A stretch of 64,000 nucleotides of DNA from an uncultured Barnesiella sp. (lineage in GTDB: Bacteria > Bacteroidota > Bacteroidia > Bacteroidales > Barnesiellaceae), in NCBI GenBank assembly GCA_944320015.1, contig CALUFO010000005.1:24001-88000 (forward strand), read 5' to 3'. Below are positions 25,577-34,130 of this stretch, piece by piece. The notes under the pieces are model-generated. The model saw only the letters and a program-made list of their open reading frames with translations, was not told the DNA's origin and ran no database searches. Numbering within the stretch: the stretch's first letter is position 1; each line of letters opens with the position of its first letter. The translations under genes were made by a program, and so were the position numbers.

Positions 25577-25582
25577 CATAAT

Positions 25583-26209
25583 ATGACTCGAAAGATATTC
25601 ATATTAGGGGGTGTAGCCTTGTGGTTAGGCTTGTTTGTTTTGACCGCTTGCAGGGGAGGCGGCGAGAGATCGCCGGGAAGTGTGCCTGCCGGGTTGCTTC
25701 GTGAAGGCGACCTTGCGTTTCGAAGGGGGACAGGTTTGACAAGCCGGGTCGTGCTGGCGGCCGATAAAGGCGGGGCTTATTCCCATGTGGGTATTCTTTC
25801 CCGGAGCGAAGGGGAGTGGTTTGTCATACATGCCGTGCCGGGGGAGCCCGACTATGAAGGCGATGAGGACCGAGTGAAGATGGAGCCGATCGAGGCTTTT
25901 TTTGCCCGAGGGCGGGCTTCGAGTGGTGCGGTGATGAGGGTGGCAGCCTCGTCCGATGTCGCCGGGAGAGCGGCCCGACATGCGTTGTCGCTGTTTCGTG
26001 CCGGCGTTTTGTTTGATCACGAATATGACCTGACGGATACCGTGAAGATGTACTGCACCGAGTTGATAGACTATGTATATAAGAGCGAGGGAATCGACTT
26101 GTCCGAAGGGCGTTTGAGCCGGATAAATATACCGGTTCTCAGTGGGGATTACCTCTTGCCAAACGATATCGTACAGAGCGACAAGCTCAGTTTGATATAT
26201 CAGTTTTAA
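25583..26209 (+). CDS. YiiX/YebB-like permuted NlpC/P60 cysteine hydrolase, lipoprotein
   Basis: 208 residues from the ATG at 25583 (MTRKIFILGG); an upstream TTG at 25565 would place the -7 box inside the gene and is rejected. The lipoprotein signal ends LTACRGG. LLREGDLAFRRG, GAYSHVGIL (catalytic His) and MYCTELIDYVY (catalytic Cys) are the motifs of the circularly permuted papain-like amidase group that includes YiiX. These probably act on amide or ester bonds in the envelope; the substrate is unknown. The DUF4878 lipoprotein follows 34 bases later, so they may be co-transcribed. Confidence 0.82.
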   Translation: MTRKIFILGGVALWLGLFVLTACRGGGERSPGSVPAGLLREGDLAFRRGTGLTSRVVLAADKGGAYSHVGILSRSEGEWFVIHAVPGEPDYEGDEDRVKMEPIEAFFARGRASSGAVMRVAASSDVAGRAARHALSLFRAGVLFDHEYDLTDTVKMYCTELIDYVYKSEGIDLSEGRLSRINIPVLSGDYLLPNDIVQSDKLSLIYQF

Positions 26210-26243
26210 TTTTTTATTTATTCACTTTTAAAAAGGGACGCTT

Positions 26244-26654
26244 ATGAAAAGAATGTTGAGTTTTGGCATGTGTATCATTGCCTTGGTATTGATGGTTTCT
26301 TGTTCCTCATCTTCGGCTACGCCGGGGGCAGCCTTGAAGGGCTATGTCGAGGAGTTGAAAGCGGGGAACTACGAGAAATTTGTAGAAGGTATCGCCTTTA
26401 AGGATGATCTTGCCGCAGAGCAGATTCAAGAACAAAAAGCTATGTGGACCAGCTTGTTGCAAGAGAAAACAGGCAAAGAGTTCGAGAAACAGGGAGGCCT
26501 CAACGGTATTGAAATTCTGTCGGAAGAGATTTCGGAAGACGGTAACAGCGCCGTTGTCACTTTCAAGATGATGTATGGCGATGGCTCGGAAAAAGAGGAT
26601 TCGCAGAATATGGTCAAGAAAGATGGCAAATGGTTGATGGATATTAATAAATAG
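26244..26654 (+). CDS. DUF4878-family lipoprotein
   Basis: 136 residues. The lipoprotein signal ends LMVSCSSSS (Cys20). TPGAALKGYVEELKAGNYEKFVEGIAF, then a helix and SEDGNSAVVTFKMMYGDGSEKED and MVKKDGKWLMDI, is the NTF2-like DUF4878 layout (helices then four beta strands). No catalytic residues are recognised. Such lipoproteins are common in Bacteroidales and of unknown function. It is probably the second gene of a unit with the YiiX-like hydrolase. Confidence 0.82.
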   Translation: MKRMLSFGMCIIALVLMVSCSSSSATPGAALKGYVEELKAGNYEKFVEGIAFKDDLAAEQIQEQKAMWTSLLQEKTGKEFEKQGGLNGIEILSEEISEDGNSAVVTFKMMYGDGSEKEDSQNMVKKDGKWLMDINK

Positions 26655-26684
26655 CCATTGGCCAATAGGTTTGAATGTGTATAG

Positions 26685-26728
26685 AAGAGGCTGTCTCAAA
26701 AAATAGGATTTTGGGGCAGCCTCTTTTT
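26685..26728 (+). terminator. Terminator after the DUF4878 gene
   Basis: AAGAGGCTG pairs with CAGCCTCTT and is followed by TTTCTT; inner part CTCAAAA/TTTTGGGG. Repeat copy D starts about 10 bases later. Confidence 0.8.
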
Positions 26729-26735
26729 CTTGCTT

Positions 26736-27269
26736 TTTAAACCCCTCCGTCACTGCGTGACACCTCCCCTATATTTTGCTTCGCAAAACACAGAGGAGGA
26801 GTTTAAATGTACCGACTTGCCGTTTGCAAAAGCCACAGGAGGAGTTTAAAACCCCCTCGCCTACGGCACCTCCCTTATATTCCCCTTGCGGGGAACACAG
26901 AGGATTTCTATTTGTTCTTTCTTCTCAGCAGCGAGAAGAACGAACCAAGAAGCGCCGCCGCTGTTATCGGGCTTATTCGCTCGGCCGCTACTGCCGCCGT
27001 CGGGGGCTGCGGAACTCGCTTCGCTCAGACAGTCCTCGCCCTATTTCCTCCGCCGGCAGGCGTCCTCCCGGCCCGATAAAGGCGGTTTTCCCTGCCAGAC
27101 ATGTTTGCTATTTTTTCAACCCCTCTCCTCGGTGTCTCCCCTATATGGCTGACGCCACACAGAGAGGGAGTTTAAATGTACTTCCTTTTTCCTTTACGGG
27201 GAACACAGGGGAGGAGTTTAAAAGTATCTTCCTTATCGCTCCACAAAATCGAGAGGAAGGAGTTTAAAA
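26736..27269 (-). repeat. Composite hairpin repeat, copy D
   Basis: Starts TTTAAACCCCTCCGTCACTG and ends GAGTTTAAAA. Module hairpins at 26766-26800 (tip TTTTGC-TTC-GCAAAA), 26871-26903 (tip TTCCCC-TTG-CGGGGAA) and 27137-27170 (tip TGGC-TGAC-GCCA). The 190-base core is at 26909-27099, inverted relative to A and B. It fills the gap between the DUF4878 gene and xth. Confidence 0.85.
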
Positions 27270-27276
27270 GCTCTAC

Positions 27277-27309
27277 TTGTGATAAATTCGATAAATAATT
27301 GTATTTTTG
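27277..27309 (+). promoter_or_regulatory. xth promoter
   Basis: TATTTTTG at 27302-27309 with TTG at 27277-27279 (spacer 22). Leader of about 25 bases. Confidence 0.5.
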
Positions 27310-27336
27310 CTCCAATCAACCACAAGGAAAAAGACC

Positions 27337-28095
27337 ATGCTGAAACTTATATCGTGGAATGTCAACGGGCTGCGCGCTTGTTGTGAAAAAGGATTCGCCG
27401 ACATATTCGGGCGACTGGACGCCGATTTCTTCTGCCTGCAAGAGACCAAGATGCAAGAGGGACAACTTGATTTGCAATTCGAGGGATACCGCTCCTATTG
27501 GAATTATGCCGAGAAAAAAGGCTATTCGGGAACAGCTGTCTTCACCCGGCACCAGCCTATCGCCGTGGGCTACGGTATGGGTATGGAGGAGCACGACCGG
27601 GAAGGACGCGTCGTCACGCTCGAAATGGATAGATTTTTCTTGGTGAATGTCTACACCCCAAATTCGCAAGAGGGGTTGAAGCGGCTGGAATACCGCATGA
27701 AATGGGAAGATGATTTCTTGCGGTTTTTGAAACAGCTGGAGACCAAAAAACCGGTAATCGTGTGTGGCGACCTTAATGTGGCTCACCAAGAAATCGACTT
27801 GAAAAACCCGAAGAGCAACCGGAAAAACGCCGGGTTCACCGACGAGGAGCGTGGTAAATTCACCCAATTGCTGGCCGCCGGATTCACCGATACATTCCGC
27901 TATTTCTACCCCGACCAAACGGATATTTATTCGTGGTGGTCCTATCGGTTCAAGGCACGGGAGAAAAACGCCGGTTGGCGTATCGATTATTTCCTTGTCT
28001 CGGCCTCGCTCGACGAGCGGTTGCGCGGCGCGAAAATACACACGGATATTTACGGGTCGGACCATTGCCCCGTGGAACTGAATATCGACTTGTAA
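27337..28095 (+). CDS. xth: Exodeoxyribonuclease III
   Basis: 252 residues from the ATG at 27337 (MLKLISWNVNGLRACC); the frame is open to 27307 but that would include leader sequence. LQETKM (metal Glu), GYSGTAVFTR, NVYTPNS, CGDLNVAHQEIDL, GWRIDYFLVS and YGSDHCPVEL are the endonuclease/exonuclease/phosphatase motifs of ExoIII. It cleaves abasic sites and degrades 3' ends in base excision repair. It is transcribed alone and convergent with the glucosaminidase gene. Confidence 0.95.
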   Translation: MLKLISWNVNGLRACCEKGFADIFGRLDADFFCLQETKMQEGQLDLQFEGYRSYWNYAEKKGYSGTAVFTRHQPIAVGYGMGMEEHDREGRVVTLEMDRFFLVNVYTPNSQEGLKRLEYRMKWEDDFLRFLKQLETKKPVIVCGDLNVAHQEIDLKNPKSNRKNAGFTDEERGKFTQLLAAGFTDTFRYFYPDQTDIYSWWSYRFKAREKNAGWRIDYFLVSASLDERLRGAKIHTDIYGSDHCPVELNIDL

Positions 28096-28171
28096 TTCAC
28101 CGACCGACACCCGGCCACCCGATGAAGGCGGTTTAGCGGCCGAATCTATTTCGAGACACGGGGTTCTGCCG

Positions 28172-29071
28172 TTACCGCAACCGCAGGGTATCGCCTACCG
28201 AGGGGTAATAATCGTCGGGGAGTTTGTTCATCTTGTAAAGGTTTTTCAGCCGTATGCCGTACCGCTGCGCAATGGAGTGCATCGAGTCGCCCGAGCGAAC
28301 GATACAATATTCATAGCCTTTCTCGGCTTTTTTCTTTTTCTTTTCGAGATAGACAATATCGCCAGCCTCCAAAGGGTAGTCTTTGGGAATTTCGTTGTAC
28401 TTCGCCAACTTCTTTGCCGAGAAGCCAAACTCTTGTGCGATGGACTCGAAGGTGTCGCCGTCGCGAGCCTCGATATAAAGCAAGCCCCACGAGCGGTACA
28501 CAGGGTGCGGATTGGCCACGATCACCGGCGGAAGGTCTTGCGCCCGGATAGGCTTGAAGTTTTGCCGGTCGTATTTATACAGTTCATAAAGTTCGATGGT
28601 CTGTATCAGTTTGTTGGCATAGGAACGGTCGGTAGCGTAACCACAGCGTTTGAGGCCTTTCGCCCAGCCCCGGTAATCGGTCACTTTCAACTCGAAAAGC
28701 GAAGCGTAGCGCGCCCGTTTGAGGAATCGGGCATGGTCCTCGAAAGAGTCTTCGGGGCTATCGTATTTGCGGAAGCAATCGTCCTTGCGGTCATCGTCGT
28801 GGTAAACCCGTTTCCCTTTCCAATCGCTATGGCATTTGATACCGAAATGGTTGTTTGATTTACGGGCCAGCTCGCTGCGCCCGGCTCCCGACTCGAGCAG
28901 CCCCTGCGCCAATGTGATACTGGCGGGAATGCCATATACTTTTTGGTGTTTTACCGCCAAAGCGCTGTATTTATCGATATAATCGAGATAGGCTTTGTTT
29001 TTGTGCTGTGCCGAAAGATGCGGTATCGCCAACGCAATTACCGACAAGAATAGGAAATATCGCAATCTCAT
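28172..29071 (-). CDS. Glucosaminidase with two LysM domains
   Basis: 299 residues from the ATG at 29071 (MRLRYFLFLSVIALAIPHLSA, a signal peptide); the upstream ATG at 29107 adds 12 residues before the signal and lies over the promoter. The glucosaminidase domain (about 40-170) has GIPASITLAQGLLESGAGRSELA with its catalytic Glu, NHFGIKC and YRGWAKGLKRCGYATD. Two LysM repeats follow (IEARDGDTFESIAQEFG and CIVRSGDSMHSIAQRYG), which bind peptidoglycan. It is a secreted hydrolase, probably for wall remodelling or cell separation. It is divergent from cdd. Confidence 0.92.
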   Translation of the reverse strand: MRLRYFLFLSVIALAIPHLSAQHKNKAYLDYIDKYSALAVKHQKVYGIPASITLAQGLLESGAGRSELARKSNNHFGIKCHSDWKGKRVYHDDDRKDDCFRKYDSPEDSFEDHARFLKRARYASLFELKVTDYRGWAKGLKRCGYATDRSYANKLIQTIELYELYKYDRQNFKPIRAQDLPPVIVANPHPVYRSWGLLYIEARDGDTFESIAQEFGFSAKKLAKYNEIPKDYPLEAGDIVYLEKKKKKAEKGYEYCIVRSGDSMHSIAQRYGIRLKNLYKMNKLPDDYYPSVGDTLRLR

Positions 29072-29117
29072 AGTCCTGTTTTTAAACTTAAAAATAGGTG
29101 ATAACACTTTCTGTTCT

Positions 29118-29137
29118 CAAAAATATAACTATATTTG
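29118..29137. promoter_or_regulatory. Back-to-back -7 boxes between the glucosaminidase and cdd
   Basis: TATTTTTG on the minus strand (29118-29125) and TATATTTG on the plus strand (29130-29137) lie 4 bases apart and serve the two divergent genes. Neither has a clear -33, so they may compete. Confidence 0.5.
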
Positions 29138-29164
29138 TAAGTAAAACCCTACTTAATTGAAGTT

Positions 29165-29656
29165 ATGGAGAACCGGAATATCACCACAAAGATAACAGTT
29201 TGCTCGTATGATGAGCTAAACGAAGAAGAGAAAAAATTGATCGGCGCCGCCAAAGAGGCAACAAACCGCTCTTATGCCCCCTATTCGCGTTTCCAAGTAG
29301 GCGCCGCCGCTCTCCTCGCAGGCGATATTGTCGTCAGCGGCAGCAACCAAGAAAATGCCGCCTACCCGTCGGGGACATGTGCCGAGCGTACCACCCTGTT
29401 CTATGCCAACTCGCAATACCCCGACCGCGCGGTGAAAGCACTGGCCATCGCCGCTCAAACCGGGGGGGAATTTATCGCTCACCCCACGGCGCCTTGCGGA
29501 GCCTGCCGGCAAGTAATCCTCGAGACGGAAGAACGCTACAAACAACCCATGCGCATCTATCTCTATGGAACCGAAGAGATTTTTGTCGTAGATTCCATAC
29601 GCTCGCTGCTTCCGCTCTGTTTCGGGAAAAACGATTTGCCCGAACAAGCCGAATAG
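29165..29656 (+). CDS. cdd: Cytidine deaminase
   Basis: 163 residues. SYAPYSRFQVGAAALLAGD opens the fold. CAERTTLFYA supplies the first zinc Cys and catalytic Glu, and PCGACRQVILE the other two zinc cysteines. QENAAYPSGTCAERT shows the homotetrameric CDA type. It deaminates cytidine and deoxycytidine in pyrimidine salvage; the uridine kinase at 11197-11808 acts in the same pathway. It is somewhat longer at the N-terminus than the minimal 130-residue enzyme. Confidence 0.94.
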   Translation: MENRNITTKITVCSYDELNEEEKKLIGAAKEATNRSYAPYSRFQVGAAALLAGDIVVSGSNQENAAYPSGTCAERTTLFYANSQYPDRAVKALAIAAQTGGEFIAHPTAPCGACRQVILETEERYKQPMRIYLYGTEEIFVVDSIRSLLPLCFGKNDLPEQAE

Positions 29657-29669
29657 CGCAAAAATAGTT

Positions 29670-29677
29670 TATCTTTG
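29670..29677 (+). promoter_or_regulatory. dnaX -7 box
   Basis: TATCTTTG, matching TAnnTTTG, in the 150-base gap between cdd and dnaX. No good -33 was found. Confidence 0.4.
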
Positions 29678-29806
29678 TACCCTCGGAGCGAATGCGGCCA
29701 AGAGCGTCGGGCACAGCAAGGGAAACAACCCCGGCGACAGCCCGGCCACACATTGCACGGCGTCGCTTCGTAACCCTATAATTGAACAGTTCTTAGAGAA
29801 ATCGAT

Positions 29807-31594
29807 ATGGACAACTATATTGTTTCGGCACGAAAATACAGACCCTCGACATTCCGGTCGGTCGTAGGGCAAAAGGCATTGACACAAACCTTGAAAAATG
29901 CCATCGACTCCCAAAAACTCGCCCATGCCTACCTGTTCTGCGGGCCCCGCGGTGTGGGAAAGACTTCGTGCGCCCGCATCTTTGCCAAAACAATCAACTG
30001 TTTCCACCCCACCGAAAACGGCGAGGCCTGCAATGAATGCGAGTCGTGCCGGGCGTTCAACGAACAACGCTCCTACAACATCATCGAACTCGACGCGGCA
30101 TCGAACAACTCGGTCGACGATATTCGCACACTCATCGACCAAGTGCGCATTCCGCCACAAATAGGGCAATACAAGGTGTTTATCATCGACGAGGTGCACA
30201 TGCTCTCGGCTGCCGCTTTCAACGCATTCCTGAAAACATTGGAAGAGCCGCCCCACCACGCCATTTTCATTTTGGCCACGACCGAGAAACACAAAATATT
30301 GCCCACCATCCTATCGAGATGCCAAGTATATGATTTCCAACGCATCACGACAGCCGATATTGCCGAACATCTGCAATATGTGGCTTCGCAAGAAGGAATC
30401 TCGGCCGAGCCCGAAGCCCTGAACGTCATCGCCCAAAAAGCCGACGGAGGCATGCGCGACGCCCTGTCGATATTTGACCAAGTGGTGAGTTTCTCGGGAG
30501 GAAACATCACCTACAAATCGGTTATCGAGAACCTCAACGTGCTGGACTATGAATATTATTTCAGACTGGTCGACGCCTTTTTGCAAAACGATGTACCGCA
30601 GGCTTTGATGATATTCAAGGAGATTCGCGACAATGGGTTTGAAGGGCAGTTTTTCATCGGCGGGCTGAGCCGCCACCTGCGGGACTTGTTGGTCTGCAAA
30701 GACCCTGTGACACTACCTTTGCTCGAAGTGAGCGCCTCGGTGGCACAACGCTATGGCGAACAGGCGCAAAAGTGCCCCCTGCCGTTCCTGTACCGAGCCA
30801 TGGAGTTGAGTAACCGCTGCGACCTCGATTACCGGATAAGCAACAACAAACAATTTTTGGTGGAACTGACCTTGATACAAATTTGCCAGATTACCACCCC
30901 GACGACTGCCTCGCCCGAAGGCCAGCCGCTCCAAAAAATTACACCTGCCGCACCATCGGCCACACAACCCCGGCAAGGTTCGCAAGCCCAGCCACAACAG
31001 GCTCCGCCCCATGCGGCCGCGCCCCAAACCTCTGAACCGCAGGCCTCCTACCGGATCGCCGCGACTCCCGCTATGACACCGGGCACAAAACCCAGCGCCA
31101 CACATACGCCGGCTCCCGCTCCCGCCGGCACAGCAGCCAAAAAATCGGCACCGCCGGTGCGCATCTCCATTCATCAAAAGCACGAGGAGAGCCAGCCCGA
31201 AGAGGCCGCTCCCGCCACCCCGGCAATCCTCGATACCCCTTTCACAATAGAGGCACTCACAGCCGCTTGGCTGGAATATACCCAAACGATTCCTACCGAA
31301 GTGCTGCTTGTCAACACGATGCAAAGTTGCCGGCCTCAACTCATCGACGACCACACATTCGTCGTATCGGTCGACTCGCAAATACAAGTCGATTGCATCA
31401 ACGAGCATTTCCACGAATTGATGTCGTACTTGCAGACCGCACTGAAAAACAACCAGTTTTCCATGCAACTGCGCATCTACCAAACGGGCGAGAAAGATAT
31501 TATTTTCAGCCCCAAAGATGTGTTGATAAAGATGATCGAGAAAAATCCCGACGTCAAAAACCTCTACGACACCTTCGACCTCGAAATCGCATAA
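29807..31594 (+). CDS. dnaX: DNA polymerase III subunits gamma/tau
   Basis: 595 residues. The AAA+ clamp-loader core occupies about 1-360: YRPSTFRSVVGQ, Walker A GPRGVGKTS, zinc module CNECESCRAF (after an upstream Cys at CF), Walker B FIIDEVHMLS, and sensor 1 ILATTEKHKILPTILSRCQ. A Pro/Ala/Gln-rich linker (about 365-465) follows, then a C-terminal domain (TIEALTAAWLEYTQTIP) that would bind the polymerase. It loads sliding clamps during replication. I saw no programmed frameshift signal, but did not search exhaustively. Confidence 0.95.
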   Translation: MDNYIVSARKYRPSTFRSVVGQKALTQTLKNAIDSQKLAHAYLFCGPRGVGKTSCARIFAKTINCFHPTENGEACNECESCRAFNEQRSYNIIELDAASNNSVDDIRTLIDQVRIPPQIGQYKVFIIDEVHMLSAAAFNAFLKTLEEPPHHAIFILATTEKHKILPTILSRCQVYDFQRITTADIAEHLQYVASQEGISAEPEALNVIAQKADGGMRDALSIFDQVVSFSGGNITYKSVIENLNVLDYEYYFRLVDAFLQNDVPQALMIFKEIRDNGFEGQFFIGGLSRHLRDLLVCKDPVTLPLLEVSASVAQRYGEQAQKCPLPFLYRAMELSNRCDLDYRISNNKQFLVELTLIQICQITTPTTASPEGQPLQKITPAAPSATQPRQGSQAQPQQAPPHAAAPQTSEPQASYRIAATPAMTPGTKPSATHTPAPAPAGTAAKKSAPPVRISIHQKHEESQPEEAAPATPAILDTPFTIEALTAAWLEYTQTIPTEVLLVNTMQSCRPQLIDDHTFVVSVDSQIQVDCINEHFHELMSYLQTALKNNQFSMQLRIYQTGEKDIIFSPKDVLIKMIEKNPDVKNLYDTFDLEIA

Positions 31595-31651
31595 CACCGG
31601 AGGAGCTGGGAAAGGGAAGCATACCGGAGGAATCGAAAAAATCCCTACCGG

Positions 31652-32113
31652 TCACAACGGAATGCCGTACTCGTGTTTCACCTCGTCCATGACAAAAGTG
31701 CTCATGAGCGAGCCCATGCTATCTATCGTTCCCAACACATTGATGATAAACTCTTGATAATATTTCATGTCGGGGGCGCAGATTTTGAGCAGATAGTCGT
31801 AGTTTCCCGAGATGTTGTAGCACTCGGTCACCTCGGGAATCTCGCGCACGATGCGGGTAAACTCGGCCGCGATGTCACGATTGAGCCGGCTGAGCTTCAC
31901 ACTGCAAAAAACGACGAAGCCCCGATTGAGTTTATCGGGGTCGAGTACCGCCACATATTTCTTGATATAGCCATTGGATTCGAGCCGTTTCACCCGCTCG
32001 AATACCGGGGTGGGCGACAAATTGACCTGCGCCGCCAACTCTTTGGTCGTAAGACGCGAATTGTTTTGCAAAACTCGCAAAATCTGCAAGTCGGTTTTAT
32101 CCAATATTTCCAT
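31652..32113 (-). CDS. Lrp/AsnC-family transcriptional regulator
   Basis: 153 residues. The N-terminal winged HTH is DKTDLQILRVLQNNSRLTTKELA with SPTPVFERVKRLESNGYI. The C-terminal RAM domain is VFCSVKLSRLNRD through VTECYNISGNYDYLLKICAPD and FIINVLGTIDSM, which binds amino acids and builds octamers. It is divergent from metY with 181 bases between them, so metY is its most likely target. A minus-strand TATATTTG at 32180-32187 is its -7 box. Confidence 0.93.
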   Translation of the reverse strand: MEILDKTDLQILRVLQNNSRLTTKELAAQVNLSPTPVFERVKRLESNGYIKKYVAVLDPDKLNRGFVVFCSVKLSRLNRDIAAEFTRIVREIPEVTECYNISGNYDYLLKICAPDMKYYQEFIINVLGTIDSMGSLMSTFVMDEVKHEYGIPL

Positions 32114-32179
32114 AGAATCAAATTCTTCGGGAGAAGGGTCCCGACATACAACGCATTCGTTTTATTCTTATTGAAAGAA

Positions 32180-32187
32180 CAAATATA
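32180..32187 (-). promoter_or_regulatory. lrp -7 box and AT-rich control region
   Basis: TATATTTG on the minus strand. The surrounding 32180-32245 is rich in ATATAGATATAT-like half-sites, fitting Lrp-type binding, although no single site stands out. Confidence 0.4.
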
Positions 32188-32294
32188 GATATATTTTCTA
32201 TAATTACATATTTTCTTGTTTGATATTTCTACAATATATAGATTTGCATAGTCAAAAGCACAAAATCGTATTATCTTTAAAACCCCGAATTATA

Positions 32295-33581
32295 ATGGCA
32301 CCTAAGCAATTACACTTCGAGACCTTGCAACTCCATGTAGGACAGGAACAACCCGACCCCGCCACCGACGCAAGAGCCGTACCTATTTACCAAACCACCT
32401 CGTATGTATTCAGCGACTCGGCTCACGCCGCCGCCCGATTTGACTTGAAAGAACCGGGCAACATCTACGGCCGGCTGGGCAACCCTACCCAAGAGGTGCT
32501 GGAAAAGCGCATCGCCGCCCTCGAAGGGGCTGTCGGCGCTCTGGCCGTGGCATCGGGAGCCGCCGCTGTCACCTACGCATTTCAAAACCTCACTTGCGCC
32601 GGCGACCACATCGTCGCCGCCAAGACCATTTATGGCGGCACTTACAACCTGCTGGACCACACGTTCCCGGCTTATGGTGTAACAACTACCTTTGTCGACC
32701 CGGCCGACTTATCGAATTTCGAGAATGCCATACAACCCAATACCAAAGCCATCTTTATCGAGACTCTGGGAAATCCCAACTCGGGAATCATCGACATTGA
32801 CGCCGTAGCCCAAATCGCACATCGCCACCGTATCCCGCTCATCATCGACAACACCTTCGGCACACCCTACCTTATTCGTCCTATCGAACATGGAGCCGAC
32901 ATCGTGGTTCACTCGGCTACCAAGTTCATCGGCGGGCATGGCACCTCGCTGGGAGGTATCATCGTCGACTCGGGTCGCTTCGATTGGGCCGCCTCAGGCA
33001 AATTCCCCCAATTGAGCGAGCCCGACCCCAATTACCACGGGGCACGCTTTATCGAGGTAGCTGGCAACGCTGCCTACGTTACCCGCATACGAGCTGTGAT
33101 TCTGCGCGACACCGGCGCGGCTATCAGCCCCTTCAACGCTTTCCTGTTGCTGCAAGGGCTCGAAACCCTCTCGCTGCGGGTAGAGCGCCACGTCGAAAAC
33201 GCCCTCCGGGTAGTCGAGTTCCTCGCCCGGCACCCCAAAGTAAAGCGGGTAAATCACCCGGCGCTCCCCAACCACCCCGACCACGCCCTCTATGAGCGCT
33301 ACTTCCCCCACGGGGCAGGCTCGATATTCACCTTCGACATCAAGGGCGGCGAGGCCGAGGCGCACCGTTTTATTGACAGCCTCGAAATCTTTTCGCTGCT
33401 GGCCAACGTGGCCGATGTGAAATCGTTGGTCATTCACCCGGCGTCGACTACCCATGCGCAACTCACCGACCGAGAAAAGGAAGAACAGGAAATCTACCCC
33501 GGCACGGTGCGCCTCTCTATCGGGACAGAACATATCGACGATCTCATCGACGACTTGTCGCAAGCCCTCGACAAGGTATAG
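32295..33581 (+). CDS. metY: O-acetylhomoserine aminocarboxypropyltransferase
   Basis: 428 residues from the ATG at 32295 (MAPKQLHFETLQLHVGQEQP); the frame is open to 32220 but that region is the Lrp-metY control region. Cys/Met-metabolism PLP fold: PIYQTTSYVF, YGRLGNPTQEVLE, VASGAAAVTYAF, DNTFGTPYL and VVHSATKFIGGHG, whose Lys binds PLP. Length and LVIHPASTTHAQL near the C-terminus fit the MetY rather than the MetB/MetC group. It makes homocysteine from O-acetylhomoserine and sulfide. It is divergent from the Lrp-type gene. Confidence 0.92.
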   Translation: MAPKQLHFETLQLHVGQEQPDPATDARAVPIYQTTSYVFSDSAHAAARFDLKEPGNIYGRLGNPTQEVLEKRIAALEGAVGALAVASGAAAVTYAFQNLTCAGDHIVAAKTIYGGTYNLLDHTFPAYGVTTTFVDPADLSNFENAIQPNTKAIFIETLGNPNSGIIDIDAVAQIAHRHRIPLIIDNTFGTPYLIRPIEHGADIVVHSATKFIGGHGTSLGGIIVDSGRFDWAASGKFPQLSEPDPNYHGARFIEVAGNAAYVTRIRAVILRDTGAAISPFNAFLLLQGLETLSLRVERHVENALRVVEFLARHPKVKRVNHPALPNHPDHALYERYFPHGAGSIFTFDIKGGEAEAHRFIDSLEIFSLLANVADVKSLVIHPASTTHAQLTDREKEEQEIYPGTVRLSIGTEHIDDLIDDLSQALDKV

Positions 33582-33607
33582 GCGCCTCGGAAATAAATGC
33601 TGGGTAT

Positions 33608-34045
33608 TTTAAACCCCTCCGGGTCTGAATGTTTAAACCCCTCCGTCACTGCGTGACACCTCCCCTATATTTTGCTTCGCAAAACACAGAGGATTTCTAT
33701 TTGTTCATTCTTCTCAACAGCGAGAAGAACGAACCAAGAAGCGCCGCCGCTGTTATCGGGCTTGCTCGCTCGGTCGCTGCTGCCGCCGTCGGGGGCTGCG
33801 GAACTCGCTTCGCTCAGACAGCCCTCGCCCGGGTTCCTCCGCCGGCAGGCGCCCTCCCGGCCCGATAAAGGCGGTTTTCCCTTTCGGACACGCTTGCTGT
33901 TTTCTCAACCCCTCCGGCTGCGCCACCTCCCCTATCTCGGCTATCGCCGAGCAGAGGAGGAGTTTAGATGTATCCCCTTGCCAATTTCAGTAAACGCAGT
34001 GGAGGAGTTTAGATGTACTGCCTTGCCGTTTGTAGAATGCCTTGC
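33608..34045 (-). repeat. Composite hairpin repeat, copy E
   Basis: Begins TTTAAACCCCTCC twice in a row, with module hairpins at 33659-33693 (tip TTTTGC-TTC-GCAAAA) and 33927-33962 (tip CTCGGC-TAT-CGCCGAG). The 190-base core is at 33699-33888, inverted relative to A and B. Partial module spacers continue to 34045, next to the fumarase terminator. Confidence 0.85.
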
Positions 34046-34062
34046 ATTTTATCAATTCTAAT

Positions 34063-34110
34063 ACGCCACCGGGGCTGCGCCAAAATTTATTGACACAGCC
34101 CCGGTGGTAT
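34063..34110 (-). terminator. Fumarase terminator
   Basis: GCCACCGGGGCTG pairs with CAGCCCCGGTGG(T), with inner CAAAATTTATTG. It belongs to the same sequence family as the mdh and DUF4878 terminators, in the opposite orientation. Confidence 0.8.
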
Positions 34111-34130
34111 ATTCGCTTTGTCCCGCAAGA

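Noticed and set aside
25565..25582. TTG start six codons upstream of the YiiX-like ATG
   Set aside because: It would translate the -7 box itself, and the ATG at 25583 begins the signal peptide properly.
26807..27079. Repeated 80-90 residue ORFs in the composite repeats (also at 16868-17224, 22434-22907, 33629-34061)
   Set aside because: Similar peptides recur only because the underlying DNA repeats. They run through hairpins, differ in frame and start between copies, and have no promoter or ribosome site.
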